From Treponema sp. (GTDB lineage: Bacteria > Spirochaetota > Spirochaetia > Treponematales > UBA12059), in the NCBI GenBank assembly GCA_012517645.1, contig JAAYUR010000188.1, positions 1-12,383 of the forward strand: a stretch of DNA of 12,383 nucleotides, in the 5' to 3' direction. Shown one piece after another: positions 1 through 6,938 of this stretch; position 1 is the stretch's first letter; every line of letters begins with the position of its first letter. The notes below the pieces were generated by a model that worked only from the letters and a program-made list of their open reading frames with translations, searched no databases and was not told where the DNA came from. A program made the position numbers and the translations under genes.

Positions 1-834
1 GATCCGCGAGCCCGGAAAATCCAGGGACTCCAGCAGCCGAGCCCTGGATCCGGGCTCCAGGAGGGACAGAGCTCGAGCCGATCGCTCTACCGCCGCCGCG
101 TCGGAGGCCGTCCATTCCAGCTCAGGAACCACCAGGGCCGGCATCGCCTGTCTGAGTTCTTCCAGGGCCGCTCGGATCCTCCGGATACGCTCAGCTTCCT
201 CGGCCAATTCCGGGAAGTCCGCATAGGGCGTCCGAGTGAGGTCGTCCGGAGCCAGGCGAAGGGCGACGATCTCCGGGGAAACATTCATCAGGGCCCGTAC
301 CGCGAATCGCAAGCCCGCCGTATCGACGGAGGCGACTCTCTCCGTGAACTCCAGGTATTCCGCCGCCATGCCGGGAACCCGACGCGCCCGGTCCATGAGG
401 TTCCGGTACACTTCCGTCAAGGCTTCCCGTCCGAGTTTATCGATCCGGGGTTCCAGGATGGAAGCCAGAAGCCGAGCCTGCTCAAGCGCGTCCGCCTGTA
501 TCCGGGCCGGGCCGGAGCCCGAGCCCGGCTTCCAGGAGCCGTCCCGTCGGGATTCCAGGAGGCTTCGGATTTTTTCCGAGTCTCCGATGCCGGAAACGGC
601 CCGACGAGCCGTCCCGAGCTCGGTCGCGTATCGGCTCTCCACGGCGATCCAGGCTTCCAGGGAAGCGTCCAAGGCTGTCTGAATCCGGCGGGCCCGCTGT
701 GCTTCCTTGACGGGCAGAAAGCTGAAGGCTTCGGGGAAGACCCGAGGGACAGAGCTGAACAGAACTAAAAGCGCCATCAAGGCGGTTCCCCGGAATCGGC
801 CTGCGCGAACCGTCCCGTGCCGGGATCCCCGCAT
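1..834 (-). CDS. Unrecognised exported helix-rich protein, 3' end cut by window edge
   Basis: An open frame of 278 codons runs from an ATG at 834 to base 1 with no stop, so the C-terminus lies outside the window. The ATG overlaps the TGA of the preceding gene as TGATG, which implies translational coupling and fixes the start. The N-terminus reads as a signal peptide: an Arg/His-rich n-region (residues 1-16), a hydrophobic core at about 17-30 (TALMALLVLF), then a probable cleavage site around residues 34-37. There is no lipobox Cys. The rest is rich in Arg, Glu, Ala and Leu with long predicted helices (for example 112-160 and 215-240), possibly coiled coil, and has few Gly or aromatic residues. 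I recognise no family or catalytic motif. Its partner upstream is an exported beta-helix protein, so a shared envelope role is a reasonable inference, but no function can be assigned. Confidence 0.85.
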   Translation of the reverse strand, partial: MRGSRHGTVRAGRFRGTALMALLVLFSSVPRVFPEAFSFLPVKEAQRARRIQTALDASLEAWIAVESRYATELGTARRAVSGIGDSEKIRSLLESRRDGSWKPGSGSGPARIQADALEQARLLASILEPRIDKLGREALTEVYRNLMDRARRVPGMAAEYLEFTERVASVDTAGLRFAVRALMNVSPEIVALRLAPDDLTRTPYADFPELAEEAERIRRIRAALEELRQAMPALVVPELEWTASDAAAVERSARALSLLEPGSRARLLESLDFPGSRI

Positions 835-3812
835 CACGGCGATCCTTCCAACGCCCCCACATTCCTCCGTGCCGGCTCCGGGCTTCCCGGGCTTTCGGGG
901 GGGATTCCGACGGGATAGGCCCCGCCCAGGCCGACGGAATTCGACGGAAGAAGGGGCAGTCCCAGGCTGCCCGGACTTCGGGACTCCCGGAAGGTTTCCT
1001 GGAAGTTCAATCCGTCGGGCGGAGCGGCGATCCGGTTCAACGCGTCCAGGGTGGCCGCGGGAACGGGTCCGTCCAGGTAGGTTCGGAAACCTGAGAGAGC
1101 GTTCCGGACGACGGCACCTCGGGGCACGACTTCGTTTAGTTTCAGGAGCGTTCCCGTCCCTGAGTCGTCCTGCAGTATCGAGTTACCGAGGCGGAAGGAC
1201 GCGGACCGGAGACCCAGCAGGCTTGCTCCGGCGCTCCGAAGGGCGACGGTGGAATGGAGAATGTCGATCCGTCCGCCCTCCACGGACGCGAAGGTCAGGG
1301 GACCGCCGGACTGTAAATCCGCGGATACGGCGTACAAGGCCGATCCGCACTCCTCCAGACGGAAGGCTTCCAGGAAGCCGGATCCTCGAGCCTTTATATA
1401 GGAATCCCGTATTCCCAGGCGCATTCCCCTTCCGCGAACCAAGGTGAAGCCTCCGGATGTCCGGCTCTCGAATCGTATCCGGGAGAGCTCCGCGGAACCT
1501 CCGACGAACGAGAAGGTCGTGAGATAGCCCAGGGCATCCTCCGCGCGAACTCTCAGGCCCCGGATCCTCGTGGATCCTCCCTCGGCTTCGACCGCCCGGG
1601 CGAAGAGCGCGCCGGCAAGCTCCATCTCCGAGTCGAGGATTTCGATCGACGAATTCCGGGACCGGAGGACGACCAGTTCTCCCGCCCCTCGGAGCCGGAC
1701 CTTGAGGTTGGAGATGGAGAGAGCGCCGTCGAAGGACTCCGCCATGAAGAAATCCCCCGGTCGCTCCACAGGGATAGCCAGATTCCGTAGCGCCAGGGAA
1801 CCGCCTTGCACCACGAAGAGCGGCCCGGTTTCGCCCTCTGCGGACAGGACGCTGCTTCCTCCCGAAACAGGTTCCCAGGATCCGTCGCAGCCGCCCAGGA
1901 TCTCGATCTCCGACTCGACCCGGATCGGGGTTCCCAGACGGACGTCCCCCTGCACCCGGACAAAGCGCCGACCGCTCCTGGACGCGGCGGCGACGCCGGC
2001 CGAAACCGTAGCCAGGGGGTTCCGGGGGCCGCCGCCGGTCTCGTCGTTCCCCCAGGGGGCCACGTAGACCGAAGCCCGGTCGATGCGGACGGACACGGGC
2101 CCAAGGGTTTCCGATCGGTTGCCCGCATCGTCCACGGCGTAGGCGTACACATGGTAGGCTCGGGGTCTGTCCGCGCTTCCTTCCAGGGTAACGGGTCCCG
2201 TGTACTCCCTATAGGAGGATTCGGCGGGCACGCCCTGCTCGACCACGGCGTACCGGATGGAACCCTCTCCGGGTTCAAAGGCCACGATCCGGTCCTCCTC
2301 GGAATCCCCCGAAAGGCTTCCCGCCGACAGCCGCGGAGGCTCCGGCGGCGTCCGGTCGACGAGGAACTCGGCGAATCGCTCGTCGGACCCGGAGGCCTCT
2401 CGGGACGCGTCCGTGTAAGCCCGGAGCCTCAGGTAATACCGGACGTCCCGTCCCGGCTCGCCGGCGAAGGAGACCCCCTCCGCCAGGAGGGGAGAGTCCG
2501 GATGGACCGAGGGAGGCAAGCCTTCCGTGGACACCTCATAGCGCACGACCGTTCCCGGGGCGGCTCGTGGACGGACTTCCCGGTTCGTCCGGCCGTGTTC
2601 CGGCAGTCCGGAAATTTCGGGCAGGGTCGGCTGCTTGGGGGCTTCCAGGAAGAGGGATCGGACCTCGGAGAAGGCTCCCCCGGGGCCCACCGCCCGGTAA
2701 CGTAGGACGCCTCCCCGGGAACCCTCGGGCACGGAAACGGAGAGCGGAAGCGAATACGGCTTGAAGGGACCGGAATCCACGGAGACTTCGATCCGGAAGG
2801 GAGACGGCTCCCAGGAAAGGAGAACCGTTCGGGTACCCGGAGGGTACAGGACGGAAGGTCCCGGGGGGGCGGGAGGAGCTTGTCCCGGGTCCTCGAAGGA
2901 GAACTTGATCTCGACGGCTCCGGGAGCGAGGGCGAGGGCGCCGTCCTTCCAGAGGGCGTAGCGTACGAGGATGGGACCGGTCCACCCGACGGGCGCGGTG
3001 ACTTCCAGGGATGCCTCCCGGCCGGACGCAAAAAGCTCGGAATAGTACTTGGGATCCCCGGAATCCGGGGGGTTGACCGCCGCGAAGACTCTGCCCCCAT
3101 CGGGCACGGCGAAGCGGACAGCCGCGGATCCGGGGTACTTCCGGTCCACCCGGTATTCAAGGTCGGATCCCGCCTGTGTTCCAGGGGCGGACGCAGTACC
3201 GGCGTCCTCGGCTCGGGGGCCCTTCGGCGCCGGTTCCAGGACATAACGGCCCGTTGAAACGGGTCCGGGGTTTCCCGCAGCATCCACCGCGTACGCGGTC
3301 ACGGTCCATGCCCGGGTCCCGTCCCGGGGTCGATCCATCGCGGGGGGACGGGCGGGATCGTATAGACGGAACCCCGGGGAAGGCCTGTCCAAAGCCTCCA
3401 AGGAATAGTAGATCCCCGCGCCCGGTTCCGAAGCCAATCGGAGTTCCAGGGGCCCCTCGTAGGAACCCTGGGGCGGCGATATCGACGGAGCGGGCGGCGG
3501 GAGACGGTCGATCACGTAGCGGGCCTCACCCTCGAAGCGCTTTCCTCCCTCGGAGCCGCGTATCTGGATGGTATAGGTCCGTTCTTCCCGCGGGGAGGCC
3601 GTCAGGTCCAGGGAACCCTCCAGGGGTCTCCAGATCCCATCCCCCTTTTCCGTGAACCTGTATTCCACCGAAGCTCCCGCGGGCAGTGCGGGACGAACCA
3701 GGGCGGCGGAATACCTTCCCGGCAAGGGCATCCACTCGAGGACTTGTTCCTGGGCCCGGACGTGCATCCCGCAGAGCGAGAGGATCAGGACCGGGACGGC
3801 TCGGAAGCGCAT
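834..3812 (-). CDS. Exported multidomain protein: Ig/chitobiase-like modules plus right-handed beta-helix
   Basis: This 992-residue protein has a Sec signal peptide (hydrophobic 6-15, likely cut after VRA at 18-20). Residues about 45-580 form several beta-sandwich-like modules. Their ends share a motif of the type YAVDxAGNxS...(V)xDR, clearest at 174-193 and 557-579 and weaker at 96-103, 371-390 and 461-488. It resembles the chitobiase C-terminal/FN3-like modules of bacterial surface proteins. At 582-610 (VYVAPWGND, then NPLATVSAGVAAA) there is a typical entry into a DUF1565-like parallel beta-helix, followed by repeated short strands to about 900. The tail ends in NVGALEG (984-990), like the DIGAxE closure of many beta-helix proteins. 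No enzyme active site is evident, so a surface or periplasmic binding or structural role is inferred. The start lies one base after the stop of the phosphoribosyltransferase gene; the stop overlaps the next start. Confidence 0.9.
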   Translation of the reverse strand: MRFRAVPVLILSLCGMHVRAQEQVLEWMPLPGRYSAALVRPALPAGASVEYRFTEKGDGIWRPLEGSLDLTASPREERTYTIQIRGSEGGKRFEGEARYVIDRLPPPAPSISPPQGSYEGPLELRLASEPGAGIYYSLEALDRPSPGFRLYDPARPPAMDRPRDGTRAWTVTAYAVDAAGNPGPVSTGRYVLEPAPKGPRAEDAGTASAPGTQAGSDLEYRVDRKYPGSAAVRFAVPDGGRVFAAVNPPDSGDPKYYSELFASGREASLEVTAPVGWTGPILVRYALWKDGALALAPGAVEIKFSFEDPGQAPPAPPGPSVLYPPGTRTVLLSWEPSPFRIEVSVDSGPFKPYSLPLSVSVPEGSRGGVLRYRAVGPGGAFSEVRSLFLEAPKQPTLPEISGLPEHGRTNREVRPRAAPGTVVRYEVSTEGLPPSVHPDSPLLAEGVSFAGEPGRDVRYYLRLRAYTDASREASGSDERFAEFLVDRTPPEPPRLSAGSLSGDSEEDRIVAFEPGEGSIRYAVVEQGVPAESSYREYTGPVTLEGSADRPRAYHVYAYAVDDAGNRSETLGPVSVRIDRASVYVAPWGNDETGGGPRNPLATVSAGVAAASRSGRRFVRVQGDVRLGTPIRVESEIEILGGCDGSWEPVSGGSSVLSAEGETGPLFVVQGGSLALRNLAIPVERPGDFFMAESFDGALSISNLKVRLRGAGELVVLRSRNSSIEILDSEMELAGALFARAVEAEGGSTRIRGLRVRAEDALGYLTTFSFVGGSAELSRIRFESRTSGGFTLVRGRGMRLGIRDSYIKARGSGFLEAFRLEECGSALYAVSADLQSGGPLTFASVEGGRIDILHSTVALRSAGASLLGLRSASFRLGNSILQDDSGTGTLLKLNEVVPRGAVVRNALSGFRTYLDGPVPAATLDALNRIAAPPDGLNFQETFRESRSPGSLGLPLLPSNSVGLGGAYPVGIPPESPGSPEPARRNVGALEGSP

Positions 3813-3813
3813 C

Positions 3814-4419
3814 TTATTTCTTGAGCACCTTGAGGATATCCTTGAGCTCCGGGTCTTCGGGATAGTAGTGGACCTTGAGCTCTTCCTCGGAGAGCCCTAC
3901 GAGTTCATGGCTCATGTAGTGGATCCAAACCTCGTTCTCCGGGGTATCCACCTCGATCCTGCGGCAGTAATAGTCCGGGCGGATCGGGAGCTCCTCGTTT
4001 CGGTACTTGGCCGCCTTGTAGTCGTGGACCGCCACCTTTATGTCCTTCCGAGGAATACCCTTTTCCAGGAGGATCTCGACAAGATAATTGATCGTTCGTC
4101 CCGAGTCGTAGATGTCGTCGACCAGGAGAACCTTGTCCCCGTGGCGAAGGTACTCGGGGCTGTAGGTCCAGCCGTCTATCCGAACCTGCTCGTGGGCCTG
4201 GACATCCGTGTACGAGTGGGCCACCACGGCGGCATAGAAGACCGGACGATCCGCCGACCGCACGATCTTGAAGTATTCGGAGATCACGTTGCCGAGATAG
4301 GCTCCACCCCGAAGGGATACATAGATGATGTCCGGGACGAAGCCGTCGGAGTGAATTCTGTGGGCCAGCTTGAGCGCGTTGTTGCGCACCGTATCGTAGG
4401 GCAGGAATTCCTTGCGCAT
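3814..4419 (-). CDS. Purine phosphoribosyltransferase, hypoxanthine/xanthine-guanine type
   Basis: This cytoplasmic salvage enzyme of 201 residues would transfer the phosphoribosyl group of PRPP to a purine base. The PRPP-binding signature VLLVDDIYDSGRTI spans 97-110, with the acidic pair D101/D102. The pyrophosphate-loop segment SLRGGAYLG is at 35-43. The C-terminal part (RPDYYCRRIEVDTPENEVW, about 147-165) resembles the PDYY...W(I/V) segment of archaeal and yeast Xpt/Hpt-like enzymes, so I favour xanthine/hypoxanthine/guanine use over adenine or pyrimidines. The exact base is not decidable by eye. I chose the ATG at 4419, which has AAGGAA five bases upstream; a longer in-frame reading to 4482 adds a 21-residue Arg-rich tail unlike the family. 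It heads the three-gene cluster with the two exported proteins downstream. Confidence 0.9.
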   Translation of the reverse strand: MRKEFLPYDTVRNNALKLAHRIHSDGFVPDIIYVSLRGGAYLGNVISEYFKIVRSADRPVFYAAVVAHSYTDVQAHEQVRIDGWTYSPEYLRHGDKVLLVDDIYDSGRTINYLVEILLEKGIPRKDIKVAVHDYKAAKYRNEELPIRPDYYCRRIEVDTPENEVWIHYMSHELVGLSEEELKVHYYPEDPELKDILKVLKK

Positions 4420-4424
4420 GGGGC

Positions 4425-4430
4425 TTCCTT
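4425..4430 (-). promoter_or_regulatory. Ribosome binding site that sets the phosphoribosyltransferase start
   Basis: AAGGAA lies five bases before the ATG at 4419. It favours that start over the in-frame upstream codon at 4482, which would add 21 residues. Confidence 0.7.
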
Positions 4431-4499
4431 TCAGGAACCTTCGACGGTCCCGACTCCGTACATTTCCCCAACCGGGTTCCAAGGTCCTGAATGGACCAA

Positions 4500-4538
4500 C
4501 CGGGAGTCCCCTACGCCGTCGACGTACGGGACTCCCGG
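4500..4538 (-). terminator. Strong hairpin between htrA and the phosphoribosyltransferase gene; U-less terminator candidate
   Basis: Perfect 11-base inverted arms CCGGGAGTCCC (4500-4510) and GGGACTCCCGG (4528-4538) flank a 17-base interior, which can itself pair TACG (4512-4515) with CGTA (4523-4526). It sits 55 bases past the htrA stop and about 80 bases before the next start. In the direction of transcription the hairpin is followed by TTGGTCC, not a U-run, so it is not a textbook intrinsic terminator. It could act as a Rho-assisted end, an mRNA-stability element or a processing site. Confidence 0.45.
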
Positions 4539-4544
4539 GAAGGA

Positions 4545-4559
4545 ACTCGGCATCCGAGT
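4545..4559. repeat. Short perfect inverted repeat in the htrA downstream gap
   Basis: ACTCGG and CCGAGT (6 bases each) flank the 3-base centre CAT. A further palindrome, CTAGA-T-TCTAG, lies at 4581-4591, immediately next to the htrA stop. Together with the larger hairpin at 4500-4538 these make most of the 174-base gap capable of folding. Either could be a small hairpin or an operator; nothing distinguishes these. Confidence 0.4.
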
Positions 4560-4593
4560 GCCGGAGCTATCGTACAGCCCCTAGATTCTAGCC

Positions 4594-6111
4594 TTACTTG
4601 CGAATGTAGGCAAGGGAAGACAGAGTCTGCCCCTCCCGCAGGAAGTTGAACTGAACCTTGGAGTCCTTGGGTTCGTTCAGCGCCCTATAGAACTCCGCGG
4701 CGTTCTTCACCTTGCGGTCGTTGACTTCCTGCACGATGTCGCCGGGCTTCATCCCGATGGTATCCGCGGGGGTCTTTGCGATCACGTTGGAGAGGTACAC
4801 CCCCGAGGCGCCCTTGGGCACCCGGTCCTTGGGGATCCCCTCGGCCTCGAGGGAAACCACCTCGAGGCCCGGGAAGAGCCTGGAATTGTCCGAAACCGCC
4901 CCCTCTTGCCGGGCTTCGATCGTGACGGTTACGGTACGGCTCTTTCCGTCCCGGATGATTCCGAACTCGGCCTTTTTCCCGACTGGAAGGTCCCCGACCT
5001 GCCGCACCAGTTGGTCCACCGTAGCGACGGGCCGTCCGTTCAGGGATACGACGAAGTCGCCGGGCAGGATTCCGTATTTATCCGCGGGGCTGCCAAGATA
5101 CAGATTGCTGATGAAGGCCCCCTTGCGGCCTTCCAGCCCCAATTCCCGGGCTGTCGCCTTGTCCGCCTCCCGGAGGAGAACGCCGAGCCATCCGTACTCG
5201 ACCTTGCCCCGGCCGATAATGTCCTCCATGCCTTTCTTGATGTTGTTGATGGGCAGGGAAAAGCCCAGGCCGATGTTTCCTCCGCTGGGGGACGCTATCC
5301 ACGTGTTGACCCCGACCACCTCGCCCCGGATGTTGACCAAGGCTCCTCCGGAGTTGCCCCGATTGATGGCCGCGTCCGTCTGGATGAAGTCGCTGATGTT
5401 CCCGTCCGGCCCCCCCGTTCGGTTCAGGGCGCTGACGATCCCGGCGGTCACGGAGGAAAAGAGCCCGAATGGACTTCCGATGGCTATGGCCCAGTCCCCG
5501 ACCTTGAGCTTGTCGGAGTCCCCGAGCCGGGCTATCCGGATCGTGTCCGGGTTGTCCACGGTGAACTTGACCACCGCCATGTCCTTGCGCTCGTCCTTGC
5601 CGACCAATTCGCCCTTGAACTCCCGTTCGTCATAGAGCTTCACGGTTATCTCGGAGGCGTTGCCCGCCACGTGGGCGTTTGTCAGGACATAGACGGTCTT
5701 TCCTTCCTTGCGAACCAGGATTCCCGACCCGAGTCCCTGTTCCCGGTACTCCCGGGGAGCCGGGGCGTTCTGGCCGTCTTCCTGGGGCCCGAAGAAGAAC
5801 CTCCAGGGGAACTGGTCGGGGCTCGGACCCTGGGTGGTCTTGGTCTCCACGACATCGAGCTCCACCACCGAGGGCAGGACGGCCTCGGCCACCCGGTTGA
5901 AGACCGTCTGGAGGGATTCCGCGTAGGCCAGGGCCGCGTCCTCCGGCACCGTCCCGGCAGCAGGGCCTTCCGCGTAGACCACCGCGGGAGCCTTGGATCG
6001 GGCCGCGCCGGTCAGGGATACGAAGGCCGCGGAAAACCCTATCAGGATGCCTAGAAGAACGAGATTGACGAGAAAGAAATTCTTTGAACTTAACTTATCC
6101 CGAAGCGACAT
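4594..6111 (-). CDS. htrA: Do-family (HtrA/DegP-type) serine protease, membrane anchored
   Basis: This 505-residue envelope protease/chaperone degrades or refolds damaged exported proteins. A hydrophobic segment at about 11-33 (FFLVNLVLLGILIGFSAAFVSL) is probably an uncleaved inner-membrane anchor, since no clear signal-peptidase site follows. The trypsin-like domain spans about 65-300 with the triad H147 (TNAHVAGNA), D177 (DERKDMAV) and S254 (RGNSGGALVN). A proline-rich loop at 92-122 is the likely LA-type loop. PDZ1 spans about 306-402 and PDZ2 about 414-503, giving the DegP/DegQ arrangement rather than single-PDZ DegS. The start ATG at 6111 has AAGGAG six bases upstream (6118-6123). Length is normal for the family and all catalytic residues are present. 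It lies 78 bases downstream of map, with a possible promoter of its own. Confidence 0.96.
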   Translation of the reverse strand: MSLRDKLSSKNFFLVNLVLLGILIGFSAAFVSLTGAARSKAPAVVYAEGPAAGTVPEDAALAYAESLQTVFNRVAEAVLPSVVELDVVETKTTQGPSPDQFPWRFFFGPQEDGQNAPAPREYREQGLGSGILVRKEGKTVYVLTNAHVAGNASEITVKLYDEREFKGELVGKDERKDMAVVKFTVDNPDTIRIARLGDSDKLKVGDWAIAIGSPFGLFSSVTAGIVSALNRTGGPDGNISDFIQTDAAINRGNSGGALVNIRGEVVGVNTWIASPSGGNIGLGFSLPINNIKKGMEDIIGRGKVEYGWLGVLLREADKATARELGLEGRKGAFISNLYLGSPADKYGILPGDFVVSLNGRPVATVDQLVRQVGDLPVGKKAEFGIIRDGKSRTVTVTIEARQEGAVSDNSRLFPGLEVVSLEAEGIPKDRVPKGASGVYLSNVIAKTPADTIGMKPGDIVQEVNDRKVKNAAEFYRALNEPKDSKVQFNFLREGQTLSSLAYIRK

Positions 6112-6149
6112 GGCACACTCCTTGCGAGAGATCAGTTCGCTTTCGATAG

Positions 6150-6178
6150 AATATACTAACGAACGATCGGGATGGTTA
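6150..6178 (-). promoter_or_regulatory. Candidate promoter for htrA
   Basis: In the AT-richer 78-base gap between map and htrA, a TATATT -10 box (6150-6155, 5 of 6 consensus) is preceded, after 17 bases, by TAACCA (6173-6178, 3 of 6 consensus) as -35. It would start transcription about 30 bases before the htrA ATG. The -35 is poor, so the gene may also be read through from map. Confidence 0.35.
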
Positions 6179-6189
6179 CAGTCCGATTT

Positions 6190-6936
6190 CTACCAGGAAG
6201 TAAGAACCTCGGGACCCTCCGGAAGGATCGCCACGGTATGCTCGAAGTGGGCCGAGGGTTTTCCGTCCGCGGTGACCACGGTCCAGTCGTCCTCCAGAGT
6301 TTCCACCTCGTCCCCTCCCAGGTTGATCATGGGCTCGATGGCCAGGACCATGCCCGGGACGATGCGGGGATTCGGTCCCGCCCCGACGTAGTTCGGGACC
6401 TGGGGATCTTCGTGGGGTGAAAAACCGACCCCGTGACCGCACCACTGCCGGACGATTCCGTATCCCCGGCTGCGGGCATGTCCGTACACGGCCCGGGATA
6501 TATCGTGGATGCGGCCTCCCACCCGGATCGCGGCGATGGCCTTTTCCAGGCACTCCCGGGTGGTCGCGAGTAGGGCCTCTATCTCCGCGGACACCCTGCC
6601 CACGGGCACCGTGATGGCCGCGTCGGAAAAGTATCCTCCCAAGTCGAGTCCGCAATCCAAGCCCACGATATCCCCGCTCTTGATCCTTCGGGGACCGGGT
6701 ATCCCGTGGATGACCTCCTCGTTCACGGACACGCACAGGGAGGCGGGGTAGCCGTTGTATCCCAGGAATGCGGGCCGGCCACCGGCCTTCAGGATATACG
6801 TGCGCGCGAACTCGTCCAGGTCCCGGGTCGTCACCCCCTCCCGCACCAGGGGACGGAGCCCCTCAAAGAGCCCGGACAGAAGGCGGCAGGATTCCCGTAT
6901 TCCGCGGATCTGCTCCTCGTTCTTGAGCTTCAGCAT
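6190..6936 (-). CDS. map: Methionine aminopeptidase, type I
   Basis: This cytoplasmic metalloprotease of 248 residues removes the initiator Met from nascent proteins. All five metal ligands are in place: D94 (GLDCG), D105 (YFSDAA), H168 (WCGHGVG), E201 (LAIEPM) and E232 (HFEHT). The substrate-contacting His is at 77 (EEVIHGIPG) and H175 lies in SPHEDPQVPNY. It is the compact type I form, without an N-terminal zinc-finger extension. The ATG at 6936 follows the TAA of the TPR gene by two bases, and the GAGG Shine-Dalgarno sequence abuts that stop codon, so the two are translated as a unit. Length matches the family and nothing is missing. Confidence 0.97.
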   Translation of the reverse strand: MLKLKNEEQIRGIRESCRLLSGLFEGLRPLVREGVTTRDLDEFARTYILKAGGRPAFLGYNGYPASLCVSVNEEVIHGIPGPRRIKSGDIVGLDCGLDLGGYFSDAAITVPVGRVSAEIEALLATTRECLEKAIAAIRVGGRIHDISRAVYGHARSRGYGIVRQWCGHGVGFSPHEDPQVPNYVGAGPNPRIVPGMVLAIEPMINLGGDEVETLEDDWTVVTADGKPSAHFEHTVAILPEGPEVLTSW

Positions 6937-6938
6937 GG

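Noticed and set aside
482..862. A 126-codon minus-strand open frame
   Set aside because: It is a different frame of the same strand as the signal-peptide protein at 1-834, starts within the upstream gene and has a Pro/Gly/Arg-rich out-of-frame composition.
4420..4482. N-terminal extension of the phosphoribosyltransferase
   Set aside because: The 21 extra residues are Arg-rich and unlike the family, and AAGGAA sits correctly before the ATG at 4419.
3652..4584. A 310-codon plus-strand open frame spanning the PRTase gene and its upstream gap
   Set aside because: Antisense to the clear PRPP-binding enzyme; its regular Val/Leu/Asp pattern mirrors the opposite strand.
4906..6054. A 382-codon plus-strand open frame
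   Set aside because: Fully antisense to htrA, whose catalytic triad and PDZ domains are intact; no recognisable protein features.
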